64,000 nucleotides of DNA from Lewinellaceae bacterium (GCA_016708875.1 JADJFA010000001.1:496001-560000); one strand, 5' to 3'. Counted from the stretch's first letter, positions 18,741 through 29,744 are shown. A program made the numbers and translations. The notes: generated by a model not told the origin, from the sequence alone.

Positions 18741-20527
18741 TCACTTGAACGGAAAAAATATCGGAATCAAAATACTCGCCAAAATCCAAAACAACAGGTT
18801 AAGCGGCGCGCCGATTCTGAAAAAGTCCTTGAAGGCATAATTACCGGCTGCATACACCATTGTATTGGTTTGATAGCCGATGGGAGTCATAAAACTGGTG
18901 GAAGCGGCAAAAGTGATTGCCATCAGAAATGGCTTTGGAGAAACGCCCATGGACATGGCCAATGCAATCACAACGGGAGCAAGCAAAACCACCGTGGCGT
19001 TGTTCGACATTGTTTCGGTGAGCAGGCTGGTGAAGAGGTAAATGAGGCTCAGCATAACCCATGGACCGATGGCGCCACCTAACACATAAATTTGGTCGGC
19101 AACTAGTTTAGCAGCCCTGTTTTTTCCAGTGCGACTCCCAAACTGAGTGAACCGGCCAACAAAACAATTACTTTCCAACTAATACTCCTGAAAGCTTCTT
19201 CGGGCGTAACCACCTTGGTGAGTACCAAAACCAAACAGCCTCCCAAAGCCGCTGTAACAATAGGCATGATCCCCAAAGAGGCTACAACTATGACTGAAAT
19301 GGTTGCTAAAGATGCTATAAGCGCGTTTTTTTTAGAAAATGCAGCATGATCGGTGTGATTGATAACGAACATATCAGGAAAATTCCGCTGCAGGGCCTCA
19401 GATTTGTCTTTGTGAGAACCCAATAGCAGGCAGTCGCCAGCTTCGAGTTTCCAATCACTGATTTTTTTATGTTGCTGGGCTTTCCGACCATGTACCCCGA
19501 GAAAATAGGCGCCTCCAAATCGTGCTTCAAAGTCTATTTCTTCCAGATAAACTCCCGCGAGATCGGAATTGGGCAGCACCACAACCTCGTGCAGTACAAA
19601 CTCGCCTTCGATCTGTTTTGAGGTCGGGTTGTTCGGCAGCGGTTGCACAAGCACCCGATCCCTGGATTGGAGTTTTCGGATTTTATCCAAATCGCCCTTC
19701 AATTTGAGGGTGTCATTCACCTCCAGTTCAAAATCATCGGCTGGGGAAGGGAAGTGAATCTCGCCCCGTTGTACGGCAATGATTTCAACTTTAAGATCCG
19801 TAACCAGGGGCGAATCTTTGATCTTCTTGCCAATAGAGGGCGCCCCTTCCTGCAAAACGACATTGGTCAAATATTCTCCCAGATTGTACTTTTCTGTGAT
19901 GGTGTTGGGTTTTGTGTGGTCCGGTAAAAGTCTCAATCCAATAAGCAAAAGGTACAAAAAACCAGCCAACAAAAACACTAGCCCCATTCTTGTCATCTCA
20001 AACATTCCGAAGGCTCCCAGTCCGGCAGAGGCCGAGTATTCGCTTGCCAGAATATTGGTTGAAGTGCCAATTAGGGTACATACCCCACCAAACATGGATG
20101 CAAATGACAAGGGGATCAGCAATTTTTCAGGGCTAATCTGGATGGCACGAGCGCAGGACAGCACAACGGGAATAAAAAGTGCAACTACCGGGGTGTTGTT
20201 AATAAACGCCGACAAAAACGCCACCGAAAGGAGCATACTTATGATGCCAAGCCAATAGTTTTTTAGAAAAAGTTTTTCCAAAAATGCCGAGACCGGACTG
20301 AGTGCACCGCTTTTTTCGATGCCGGCACTAATCACAAACATGGCGGCTACTGTGGCCAACGCCGTATTACTGAAGCCTGCGAGGCCCTCTTGAGGACTTA
20401 GGATGCCGCTCAGCACCAAACTTGCGATGATGATCATGGCAGTCACATCAATAGCCACCAATTCAGTTATGAATAGGACGACCGCGCCGAGCAGGATACA
20501 GAGGGTAATGATAATGTCAATAGTCAT
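18741..20527 (-). CDS. SLC13/DASS-type anion permease with TrkA-C domains (one frameshift at 19115-19117)
   Basis: About 595 residues. The N-terminal half carries membrane segments (MTIDIIITLCILLGAVVLFITELVAIDVTAMIII) and the family motif IGTSTNILASEY. Two cytoplasmic TrkA-C/RCK_C-like domains follow (LKVEIIAVQRGEIHFPSPADDFELEVNDTLKLKG and LHEVVVLPNSDLAG). The second half has TGAAKLVAD, MSNNATVVLLAPVVIALA and the motif FAASTSFMTPIGYQTNTMVY. This layout fits sodium:sulfate or related anion symporters of the bacterial SLC13 branch. The start is taken at 20527 because it begins the first helix. The break after EKTG needs one extra G. Confidence 0.87.
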
Positions 20528-20811
20528 GACAGGGATTTTGGAACGTAGAGAAAGTAACAGGTTTAAACCCTTATGCAATGGGATTTGAGCGGTAAATATA
20601 GTTCAGCCAATTGGCGCAGGGTGAAATTGATACGAGCCAGTAGAATCGAGATAAAATGACTCCAAGATTACAAAACTAAACACCTTGTGTAGATAGAATC
20701 CAAATTAAAATAAGACATTTGCCGCGCCAAAAATTGCCATTTAGAGCATTTTAGTAGCGAAGTCCTCCCTTTATAGATTGGCGTTCAATTAAATTCAAGG
20801 TTTTAAGTACC

Positions 20812-21935
20812 ATGTTTACCTTCTTTCAAAACAGCCTGACTGTGTTCACGCTTGCATTGTTTTTTGTTGCTTGTAATGACAAGGACAAAGCCCCACTTGA
20901 TATTCCAGGCGCTTATGATGGCACCTCATTTTCCGCTAATATAGCCACACAAGATGCCATCAGAGGCCAGTTGGAAGCCCTCGTTAACGAGGCTAAAAAA
21001 GGCCGTACCTCCGGCGTGTTGCTCGACTATACGACCCTGACCCAATTGTTCAACGCAGGCAATCCGAGTTTAAAAGCATCACAACCAGTTACTACGCCGA
21101 TCGTTTGGACGGCTCGGGCAACTGGCTCGATGAAATGGCAAAAGCCAGCGGTACCTCGTACACTCCAGGCGTTCCAACCGGCAATGGTGGTGTGTTGAAC
21201 GGTTACCTTTTTGATGAAAACGGCCTGGAATATGAGCAGTTGATGGAAAAAGGATTGTTCGGTGCTGCACTGTACAACCATGCAGTTTCGCTTATGAAAG
21301 GCTCGATGACTCCGGCCACTGCCGACCAATTGCTGCGTATTTTTGGCGCACACCCGGATTTCCCGAACACGCCTACAGCAGCCAATGCCGCCAATCCCGC
21401 CAAGTTTATGGCCAACTACGCCGCCCGTCGCGACAAAAACGACGGAACCGGGCTGTATTTCCAAATGAAAAACGCATTTATCAAACTACAAGCAGCCCTG
21501 AAAGCAGGCAAGGATTACAAACAAGAGCGCGACGAAGCACTCCTGGCTCTTCGTCAAACCTGGGAAAAAGTGAACGCCGGAACGATGATCAACTACTGCC
21601 ACAGCGTCATCTCGGACCTGAGCGCTACCAATCCTACCGATGCCCAAAAAGCGAGTGCACTACACGCTTACAGCGAATGTGTAGGATTCATTCACGGCTG
21701 GCGCACTATTCCACAGGATTTCAAGACCATCACCGACGTTGAAATTGACGAGTTACTGGTATTGTTCAACGCTCCATACAACGGCACCCCGACTTCCTAT
21801 AAATTTGCGACCGATCCGGTAAATGAACTGCCTAAATTGACGCAGGTGATCAGCAAATTGAAGGCTAAATACGGCTTCAGTGATCAGGAAGTGGAAGATT
21901 TTAGAAATAACTGGGTGGCCGTACAGGGCCGTTAA
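20812..21935 (+). CDS. DUF4856 (imelysin-associated) lipoprotein (one frameshift near 21065)
   Basis: A 374-residue lipoprotein. The N-terminus MFTFFQNSLTVFTLALFFVAC has lipobox FVAC, followed by YDGTSFSANIATQDAIRGQLEAL, the DUF4856 opening. After FNAGNP the frame shifts; the continuation is EFKSITTSYYADRLDGSGNW (one missing G), then GYLFDENGLEYEQLMEKGLFGAALYNHA. DUF4856 proteins are partners of imelysin and TonB receptors in Bacteroidota and are thought to act in iron handling. First gene of a plus-strand unit to 26675. Confidence 0.85.
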
Positions 21936-22182
21936 GGCTTTTTCCGTGAAATATGGAATCGTTCGAATTTTAAGCAGGCCCAGAGGCTAAATCTCGGTAG
22001 AAAAGCGGCAAGGGGGGGCGTGCCGTAGGTCGCAACGCCGCAGAGCGTCCTCGGCCGCTTTTTTCATCGAAAAACCAAAAGATTACGTCCTCTGGGACGC
22101 ACCTGGTTTAACCTGATTCGCATGATTCATTTTTCACGGAATTCCAAAGCATTGCATCTCAATCTTTTATGCCAGAATAAGC
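21936..22182. other. Intergenic DNA between DUF4856 and imelysin genes
   Basis: About 250 bases with two weak nested inverted repeats: ccgtgaaatatggaat (21946) with ttttcacggaattcc (22131), and cccagaggc (21979) with tcctctggga (22089), around a run of seven G at 22012. It looks like a hairpin element between operon genes. No coding region seen. Confidence 0.5.
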
Positions 22183-23071
22183 ATGTCGTTTAAAATCACG
22201 TTACTTATCCCTGACACTCGTCCTCGCTGTAGGCTGCGACAAAAACGGGAAAGACCCAGCAACAACTTCGACCGCGGAGCCATGCTGCGCAATTATGCCG
22301 ACAACCTGATCGCACCTGCCTTTGGGGCGTCCAGTCCAAATTGGGCAGCCTGCAAGCGACCGCAGAGGCTTAACATCGTGCTTTCAACCGATGCTCTGGA
22401 AGTCCTGCAAGACGCTGGGTGAGTGCATACACTAGAGTGGCAGTATGCAAACGCCTATAATTTCGGGCCGGCGGGGGAAGATGGGTTGCGCAAAGGCCTC
22501 ATCGAAGAAGTGGGCACATTTCCCCGTCAGTAAATCTAAGATCGAAGCGGTCATTGCTGCGGAGTTCGTCCAAAACGCTGGCACCGACGTGGGAAGCAGC
22601 ACTTCTCAACTCTACAACGAGTTTGTTCGCAGCTACGAATCCATCAAAAATTTCAAACTTGGGTTGCCACTTGGAAAACGCATCGGACAAACGCAAGCAG
22701 AACCACAATTGGTGGAGGCATTTTACAGTGAACAAACCCTGAGCATGCTGAAAACCCATGTAAACGCCATCGAGGACATCTGGCATGGGCGTAGTAGAAA
22801 CGGTCAGGACGGCATCGGTTTTCGGGAATATTTGGATAACGTGGAGGGTGGCAAAGACCTGATTGTCAGCACGGAAGCGCAGTTGACCGCTTTGAAGTCC
22901 GCACTGGCCAATGTGCCCGAATCGCCCGCGATTTCTGAACAAATTACAGGCGACAAGTCCTTTTTGGAGGCCCTTTATGTGGAATTTTCCAAAATGACCC
23001 GCTTTTTCAAAAGCGATATGTCGTCGTTGCTCGGCATTGCCATCACCTATAGCAGTGGAGACGGGGATTGA
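22183..23071 (+). pseudogene. Imelysin family (M75-like) lipoprotein, multiply frameshifted and internally shortened
   Basis: The coding signal moves between frames at least five times. In order the frames give a lipoprotein signal (LSLTLVLAVGC), NFDRGAMLRNYADNLIAPAF, QSKLGSLQATAEA, LSTDALEVLQDA, WVSAYT, QYANAYNFGPAGEDGLRKGLIEEVGTFP, VSKSKIEAVIAA and then AGTDVGSSTSQLYNEFVRSYESIKNFK through SSLLGIAITYSSGDGD. These are all imelysin segments. Between SKIEAVIAA and NAGTDVG the family normally has several dozen more residues, which are absent. Imelysins are periplasmic helical-bundle proteins linked to iron uptake. Either the gene is decaying or this stretch is poorly assembled. Confidence 0.7.
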
Positions 23072-23146
23072 TTTATGTGGTCGTGAAATCAACGTAATAT
23101 GGTGATACCCGCTTTTATCGGGACTATGGCGGGTAAAATGACAGCC

Positions 23147-24484
23147 ATGAAGAACATCAAAAACTGGCTAGAAGCGCCCGTTGGCATCGCCCCGCTAATC
23201 ACCTTTCGCGTGATCGTCGGGCGATGTTGCTGTTCAGCACCCTGCGTTTTGTGTATCTGGGTTGGGTGGACGACCACTATGTATGCCCCCAATTCCACTT
23301 CAAATATTTTGGGTTCGAATGGGTGGAGCCACTTTCGGCTACGGGCATGTATATTGTACATGGATTGTTGATAATCAGTTCATTGTGTGTTGTTCTGGGT
23401 CTTTTTTACCGATTGGCGGCCCTGGCGCAATTCCTGTTGTTTACGTATATCGAACTGATTGATCTGACGTACTACCTCAACCATTATTACTTCGTTAGTA
23501 TCGTCTGCGGGTTGCTGATCTTCGTTCCGGCCAACCGCGCATTTTCACTCGATGTACTGCGCAATCCCACTCTTTTTCAAAGCCAAATCCCTCGTTGGAC
23601 GGTGTTCATTTTTCAACTCCAACTTGGCATCGTGTATTGCTACGCGGGTCTTTGGAAAATCAACCACGACTGGCTTCTGAACGCCTTACCCTTAAAAATC
23701 TGGGTGCCCGCCAACGACCAGTTGCCACTTGTCGGCTGGCTTTTTAAACAAGAAATCACGCCCTGGCTCTTTAGCTGGATTGGGATGATGTATGATGTGA
23801 CCATTGTATTCTGGCTTTTGTGGTCGCGCACCCGGCCCTGGGCCTATCTGACGGTCGTTGTTTTCCATACACTGACTGGTTTGATGTTTCAGATTGGTGT
23901 TTTCCCGCTGGTGATGATTGGCGCGACCCTGATTTTTCTCGGAAAAATGGCATGAGCGGATTTGGGAAAGATTTTCCAGGTTTCAAAACCTGGAAAGTCT
24001 GAACAAACCGGGCCTACGGCTGACCGTAGGACGTCCAAAACGCTTTTTGCCCTCCTTTTCTACACTTGCCTTCCAACTCCTCTTCCCCTGGCGTTACCTC
24101 CTTTATCCCGGCAACCTTTTTTGGACGGAAGAAGGCTATCGTTTTTCCTGGCGAGTCATGTTGATGGAAAAAGCCGGAACAGCCACTTTTTTTGTAAAAG
24201 ATTCCAAGACCGGTCGTGAAGGTGAGGTGCTGAACGGCGAATTTTTAAACGCGCACCAGGAAAAACAAATGGCAATGCAGCCCGACATGATCCTGCAATT
24301 CGCCCATTTTTTGAAACAACACTATGAAAAACAAGGCGTTTCTGACCCGGCAGTACGCGCCGAAGTATATGTGACCCTCAACGCCCGTCCCAGCCGATTG
24401 CTGATTGACCCAAACATTGACTTGACAAAACTGAGCGACGGTTGGTCGCACAAAACATGGATTACCCAAAATACATCGGAATGA
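23147..24484 (+). CDS. HTTM domain membrane protein (two frameshifts)
   Basis: About 445 residues, related to vitamin K-dependent gamma-carboxylase membrane domains. It begins MKNIKNWLEAPVGIAPLITFRVIVG, then AMLLFSTLRFVYLGWVDDHYVCPQFHFKYFGF, with several membrane helices, GIVYCYAGLWKINHDWLL and FHTLTGLMFQIGVFPLVMIGAT. The soluble C-terminal part begins LLFPWRYLLYPGNLFWTEEGYRFSWRVMLMEK. Breaks: one missing G at 23219-23221 and one extra T at 23933-23937; the third frame then reads through SEKWHERIWERF without a stop. It sits between imelysin and the TonB receptor, a known grouping; its stop overlaps the receptor start as ATGA. Confidence 0.85.
23970..23999. repeat. Palindrome inside the HTTM coding region
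   Basis: attttccaggttt (23971-23983), ca, aaacctggaaagt (23986-23998), one mismatch. In the corrected frame it encodes RFSRFQNLES, in the linker between the membrane and soluble parts. The centre GTTTCAAAAC resembles the intergenic palindromes at 12479 and 12849. Confidence 0.75.
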
Positions 24485-26675
24485 CATTCAGGCTCCTGAC
24501 GCTGGCAGCCGGAATAATATTCCAGTCTACACTTTGCGCCCAAACCGACACTGCCCGAACCATTGAGCTCCGCGAAGCGACGATCGAGAGCGAGGCCCAA
24601 AAAACCATGGGGCTTGGCCGCCTCCGGGCGGTAGAAGGGTTATCTGCACGAAGGAAAAAAGCGAGGTAGTTACGCTTCGCGATATCACGGCCAATTTGTC
24701 AACCAACAATGCTCGTCAGGTTTTTAGCCGAGTAGCCGGGCTGAACATCTGGGAAAGCGATGGCGCTGGACTGCAACTTGGCATTGGCGGCCGCGGCCTC
24801 AGTCCGAATCGGACTAGTAATTTCAACACCCGTCAAAACGGCTACGACATCAGCGCCGACGCGCTAGGATACCCGGAAAGTTATTACACGCCGCCCACCG
24901 AATCGCTCCAGCGCATAGAAGTGGTGCGGGGGGCTGCCTCTCTGCAATACGGAACACAATTTGGCGGAATGCTCAATTTTGTGATGCATCAACCAATTGA
25001 ACATCAGCGGTTTCGCTTCACGTCGCGGCAGACGGTGGGCGCCTGGGGCTTTTTAGGCTCTTATAATGCCGTGAGCGGGTCGGTGGGTCAAGTAAGTTAC
25101 TACGGCTTTTACCAACACAAACGCGGCGATGGCTGGCGACCCAATTCGGGGTTTGAACTAAACAATGGTTATCTGGACGTACACTGGCGGGCCTCTGAAA
25201 GATTGGAATTCGGAATCGAGTTGACCAAAATGAGCTATCTGGCACAACAGCCTGGCGGCCTCACGGATACCCAGTTTGAGCAAGACCCCGAACAATCACT
25301 GCGCGAACGGAACTGGTTCCGCGTAGATTGGAACCTCGCCTGCTTCCACTCGGAATACAAGATTTCTGAACAGACCCGCATTGACAACCGTCTGTTTGGC
25401 CTTTCAGCTTCGCGCCAATCTTTGGGCAATCTTTCCCCTGCCAACAACCTGGATTTTGGGCAAAACCGCGACCTCATCAGTGGCACCTTCGACAATTTTG
25501 GGAATGAAACCCGCTTGTTGCACCGCTATCAAATGGGCAAGTTTGACAATGCGCTGGCCATTGGCGCTCGGGTATACCGAGGTTTTACCAGTGCCCGGCA
25601 AGGGGAGGCAAACAATGGACAAGGCCCTGATTTTCAGTTTCTTAATCCCGATAATGTTGAAAAATCGGACTTTCATTTTCCGAATTACAACTATGCTGTG
25701 TTTGCGGAAAACATTTTTGGCTGTCTCCCAAATTCAGCCTCACACCGGGCGTCCGTTTTGAAAACATCCAAACCTTTGCCGAAGGGTATTACCAACAGCG
25801 GGTGTACGATTTTGCGGGAAATTTGATCGCAGAAACCCGTGAAAATGAAGACCTGGAACGTCGGCGCTCCTTTGTGCTGTTTGGTTTGGGCGCAAGTTGG
25901 AAAGCCAATTCAACCTTAGAACTCTATGCGAATATTTCTCAAAACTATCGCGCTATCAATTTCACCGACCTGCGTATTGACAACCCAAATGGCCGGGTGG
26001 ATCCCAACATTCGTGACGAACGTGGCCATACGGCCGACCTTGGATTGCGCACCCGCCGCAACACCTGGTGGTACGCCGACGTGACAGCTTTTTACCTTGG
26101 TTATTACGACCGAATCGGCCAATTGCTGAAAGCGGACCAGCCTCCCTTGTACAATGATTATCGCCTGCGCACCAACATTTCTGATGCGCGCAATATTGGC
26201 ATTGAGGCGTTTGCCGAGGCAAATCTGTGGCATCTTATCGCGCCTAAAGATTCCTTGCGCCGTCTATCTCTTTTCATCAACACCTCTGTAATTGATGCCC
26301 GATATGTCAACACCGACGACGCGAGCATCCGCAACCGAAAGGTGGAATTGGTGCCGCCGCTTACTTTCCGTACCGGACTGAGCTGGGCGCAAGGGCGTTT
26401 CCGCAGCAGTTTCAATTGGGCGTTTACCGCCGAACATTTTACGGACGCTACCAATGCCCGTCGCACTGCTTCGGCAGTGAACGGCATTATTCCGGCCTAC
26501 ACCGTAGCGGATCTTTCCGTGGCATGGTCCTGGCGCTGGCTGCTGTTGGAGGCAAGTTGCAACAACCTTTTTGACGAGCGGTATTTCACCCGCCGCGCCG
26601 ATGCTTATCCGGGGCCGGGGATTGATTCTCTTCGGATGGGAGGGGTGGTATTTGACGGTGGGCGTGAAACTATAG
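24481..26675 (+). CDS. TonB-dependent outer-membrane receptor, FecA-like (several frameshifts)
   Basis: About 730 residues. Signal peptide MTFRLLTLAAGIIFQSTLCAQ, then the plug domain (SEVVTLRDITANLSTNNARQVFSRVAGLNIWESDGAGLQLGIGGRGLSPNRTSNFNTRQNGYDI and ESLQRIEVVRGAASLQYGTQFGGMLNF), then a 22-strand type barrel. The plug resembles ferric-citrate type receptors (FecA/CirA group). Breaks lie in the A run at 24655-24660 (possibly a second nearby), the T run at 25714-25718 (FW LSPKFSLTPGVRFENIQTF in the next frame) and near 26630, after which the third frame gives GWYLTVGVKL and a stop at 26675. With DUF4856, imelysin and HTTM it forms an iron-uptake-like operon. The ligand is inferred only. Confidence 0.86.
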
Positions 26676-26693
26676 AACTAAGAGGGGTGGGCC

Positions 26694-26762
26694 ACGGATG
26701 ACGGATGGGACACGGATTTTATAATCTGTGAAAATCCGTGTCCCATCCTGCCATCCATGTTC
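26694..26762. repeat. Iterated-word inverted repeat (CACGGAT family), copy 2
   Basis: ccacggatgacggatggg..acacggattttataa on the left, ctgtgaaaatccgtg..tcccatcctgccatccatgttcc on the right. It fills the 96-base gap between the converging receptor and dockerin-like genes. Same word as the hairpin at 6228-6336, with a different loop. Confidence 0.75.
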
Positions 26763-26771
26763 CTGCCCCTA

Positions 26772-27725
26772 TTAGTCTGGATCAGCCGAAAAAATTCACA
26801 TCCCCGATTTTGATTCCCAAAAACTCATGAGACGCTCCTCCAAAATTGTAAGTGTTTGGCACCGTAATTTTATCAGGCAAGGGTGGGACAAAGGGGTTGT
26901 CTGGATTCGGGAAAACATAATCAGCTGGAATGAAACGCCACGACTTTCCATTAGGCAATTCATCAATAACACCAAGGATTAGCTTGCGAAGAATAATGAT
27001 GTCGAAGGTTGTCACTTTCCCATCCTGATTAGCATCGGCTGCTATGATTTTGTGAGGCGTATCAAGCGGCTCAATTCCGAGAATGTGTTTTGAAATAAGG
27101 GTAAGATCATACGTGGTTACCCCATTTAGGGGTCATTGTTTCTGGAAGGCACAACATCATAACTGTACCCGGCTGCTGGCATGATATTGCGCCAAGTCGA
27201 CCAGTATCCCGGAGTCCATGACATCCACCCATATCCCCAGCCCAAAACGCTTGTTGGAACGTGGTAATCCATAGAATCCAGGAGGCAGTTTGTGCCATAC
27301 ACGTGGGTGGATACGCTGTCAATTCCATCACCCTCTGCGGTGGTAAAAAAGAGTGCTGAGCCCGTATGACAGAACCCTTGGTCAAGAAAAAACAAGGTGA
27401 TCTTACAGCTTGAAATGTTGCCTGTACTGTCTCTTGCCCATAATTCAACATTAGCGGTTCCATCGCCCGCAAGGAACTGGAGGCTGTCGGTAGAAGGAAA
27501 GCCCTCGCCAGTACATTCCTTCCGATAAGTCAGCTCATAATATTGGCTATCGTCATACACGGTATCAACCAATGCTTGTACTTTCAGATAGCCATAGCAA
27601 TGGTCGCTTAAATCGACCGGGAGTATGTTTTTACACACTAATGCTGGCGGCACCGTATCCACTTGAGCACCAACATTTTGGTAAAAAAAGAAAAGTCCCA
27701 AAACAAGCAGGTAAGTCTTATTCAT
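26772..27725 (-). CDS. Secreted protein with C-terminal dockerin-like repeats (two frameshifts)
   Basis: About 317 residues. Signal peptide MNKTYLLVLGLFFFYQNVGAQ; a Cys-containing domain follows (VDTVPPALVCKNILPVDLSDHCYGY). The C-terminal part has two dockerin/EF-hand-like units: NGVTTYDLTLISKHILGIEPLD and ADANQDGKVTTFDIIILRKLILG. The frame breaks in the C/G run at 27129-27132 (NNDP then LNGVTT), and one extra T at 26789-26794 hides the natural end NFSADPD, stop at 26772. No T9SS tail was seen. In this phylum such endings occur on secreted adhesion-type proteins; the partner is unknown. Confidence 0.72.
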
Positions 27726-27907
27726 ATCAGCAGGGTTTAAAAATTACCCACAAGGATACCATTCTGAACAAGGCCTTTTTGACTAAAACTGCTTTTTGCC
27801 CCGAGTGCGACAAAAATTGCAGATTTGTAACTAATTGGCCGCAAATCGTTTTTGCCACTAATTGCACGAATTTTCACGAAACCACCTTGTTTTGTTAGGC
27901 CAATGGC
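27726..27907. other. Gap between two minus-strand secreted protein genes
   Basis: About 180 bases, A/T-rich, presumably the promoter region of the dockerin-like gene. No hairpin as strong as those elsewhere was seen. Confidence 0.4.
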
Positions 27908-29371
27908 TTAATGCAATAATTTACTCCGCACCACTTTCCAACCCCTACCCCCCCCGACCTTATCTGCAAGGCATAAAACCCTGCCGGCAAATCATTTTGC
28001 TCAAAAGGACATTCTCGCCTACATTTAAGGTCCGGGAAGCCGACCAAACCGTTTTACCCGACACGTCGCTGAGCGAGATGAATGACGTGCCCTCAGGCGC
28101 ATTTTCCAAAAACACAGACAATCGGCCCGAAAAAGGATTGGGCAAAACCTGCGCCTGCAATGGTGTGCCAGACTCATGACTCCCAAGGGTATAGCAACTT
28201 CCTTCAGTGATAAATGGGCTGAAATAGTCCGCAACTTTTTGCGAACGCAGCACCGGATTGCTGGTGTAATGGTAGGAGCCGTTGTCCCCATACCGAACGC
28301 ACTCAAACAAGGCCAGGGCCGAATTGAACGCGGGGCACTGGTCAAAATCGGTAATGAACGGAGTCGGCGTTGGGTTTGCCCCGAACACGGCTGCCAATGA
28401 ACCGCTTCCAAAGGTTTGGGGGAATTTGGTATGCCAGGGGGTAAAGCCAAGGTTGCAATAATTAGAAATAGTAAAAAACGGGTACCCTTGACCAAATGGC
28501 ACGATCCCGTCACAGGTTTGATGATACAAATAAACGGCTGGTGTGTCGGGACCTTGTAGCCAATTGTTTGCACCTGCTTCATAAGGTACGCCACCGAAAA
28601 GGTTGAGTACACCCCGCACATTGGCATCGTGGCCATTCAGGTTCAGGGTTCCGTCTACAGGGCCAAGATCGGGGCGTTGTAAAGCCGATCCACTTGGGTT
28701 AATCGTTTGGATCACGCAGTTGAGGGTGTAGCTATTGGTCATATTTGCAGCAGGGCTGGGTGCATCCGGCAGGGCAAGGCAGGACACTGGTTTTTCTGCT
28801 TCCCGGTCGAGAAAGCCAACGGCCAAGGCTAAAAACCCACCAGCGCTTTCGCCGCCGACCAGGACTCGCTCACTGCAGGTCGAATCAACCGCAGCCCTGG
28901 CTTTAAGCCAGCGAATAGCCCCTTTACGTCTTGTTGGCCTCGATACATGGCCCGGATGAGTTCGGAAGAATCGGCGGGTAGAGCGTGGCGCCTGCCTGGG
29001 CATCAGTGTAGGATTGGGGATGACAGTGCCACTTTATGCCAGCCAAGTCGGTAGTTGACCGAAGCCACTACATATCCACGTTGGGCCATTTCCTGGGCAA
29101 TAACTGCAAGTCCGCTTGCGTCGTCTTTACAACCGCCTACCCATGCGCCCCCATGTACGAGCACGAGCAAGGGCCGTTGGGAATTGTCGTCGCCCACAGG
29201 CTTGTACAGGTCGAGGATCAGGGTGGTCGGGATACCAGCATAGTTAGGCGCAGTGCCATATTCCAGGTCTTTTTCGATGCGCCAGCCATATTGTTTGGTG
29301 GTGAAGGCGAGTTGGGCGGAGAGGGTGGCCGTGATAAGCATCAGAGCCAGAATGGTGCATGTTTTTTGCAT
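27908..29371 (-). CDS. Secreted carboxylesterase-like alpha/beta hydrolase with T9SS tail (about four frameshifts)
   Basis: About 487 residues. Signal peptide MQKTCTILALMLITATLSAQ (start 29371). Oxyanion motif LLVLVHGGAWVGG, then NYRLGWHK; after two or three shifts near 28920-29010 (QSYTDAQAGATLYP, then SSELIRAMYRGQQDVKGAIRWL) comes the nucleophile elbow VGGESAGG. The His region is less clear. The C-terminus is a T9SS sorting domain (AQVLPNPFSGRLSVFLENAP ... DLPAGFYALQIRSGG), with breaks at an A run near 27985 and a run of eight C at 27948-27955, after which KVVRSKLLH stops at 27908. A COesterase/BD-FAE-type hydrolase; the substrate is unknown. Confidence 0.8.
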
Positions 29372-29394
29372 AGTTGTTTGTGTTGATAAGTAGG

Positions 29395-29426
29395 AAGTGT
29401 GGCACACCTCGAGGTGTGCCACACTT
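29395..29426. repeat. Perfect 32-bp palindrome centred on CTCGAG
   Basis: aagtgtggcacacctc joined without a loop to gaggtgtgccacactt. It lies 23 bases upstream of the esterase start and about 570 bases before nrdB. With no spacer it would extrude as a cruciform or form a tight hairpin in RNA; a dimeric regulator site is another possibility. Confidence 0.9.
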
Positions 29427-29491
29427 TCTGAGGCTTGGACGGATTTTGTGCCACAAAGATACTTTTACTTTGGGCGAGGTCGGCAAGCGCG

Positions 29492-29708
29492 TTTTCCACA
29501 CATTATCGGGGTGTTTTACAGAAAGGGAAACATGTTTTACATTCAAAATGAAGAGATTAGAAAGCCTGATTCTACTGAATAGGCTCAGGGTCATTTTATG
29601 TCCCAAATTTATCCACATTGAGTTATCCACATTGTTGAGAAATCACTCCACAAAATTCAAACATTGAAAATCAACAATTTACGAAAGTTATCAACATTTG
29701 GTGGAAAA
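29492..29708. promoter_or_regulatory. Cluster of DnaA-box-like sites upstream of nrdB
   Basis: Two exact TTATCCACA sites at 29609-29617 and 29623-29631 (14-bp spacing, same strand), TTATCAACA at 29688-29696, TTTTCCACA at 29492-29500 and TTTTCCACC on the minus strand at 29700-29708. The last lies six bases before the predicted nrdB promoter. DnaA is known to control nrd genes in Escherichia coli; a role here is inferred from the sites alone. A replication origin is the alternative, but dnaA/dnaN are not here. Confidence 0.6.
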
Positions 29709-29713
29709 CAATC

Positions 29714-29744
29714 TTTGACAAAAGACAGAAACGCCCTACTTTCG
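29714..29744 (+). promoter_or_regulatory. nrdB: Predicted promoter of nrdB
   Basis: TTTG at 29714-29717, 19-base spacer, TACTTTCG at 29737-29744: seven of eight matches to the Bacteroidota TAnnTTTG element with the exact consensus spacing. The start of transcription would fall near 29751, giving an untranslated leader of about 210 bases before the nrdB ATG. Confidence 0.65.

Noticed and set aside
29600..29710. Chromosomal replication origin
   Set aside because: DnaA boxes are present but no dnaA, dnaN, rpmH or gidA neighbours, and no clear A/T-rich unwinding element beyond local bias; kept as nrdB regulation.
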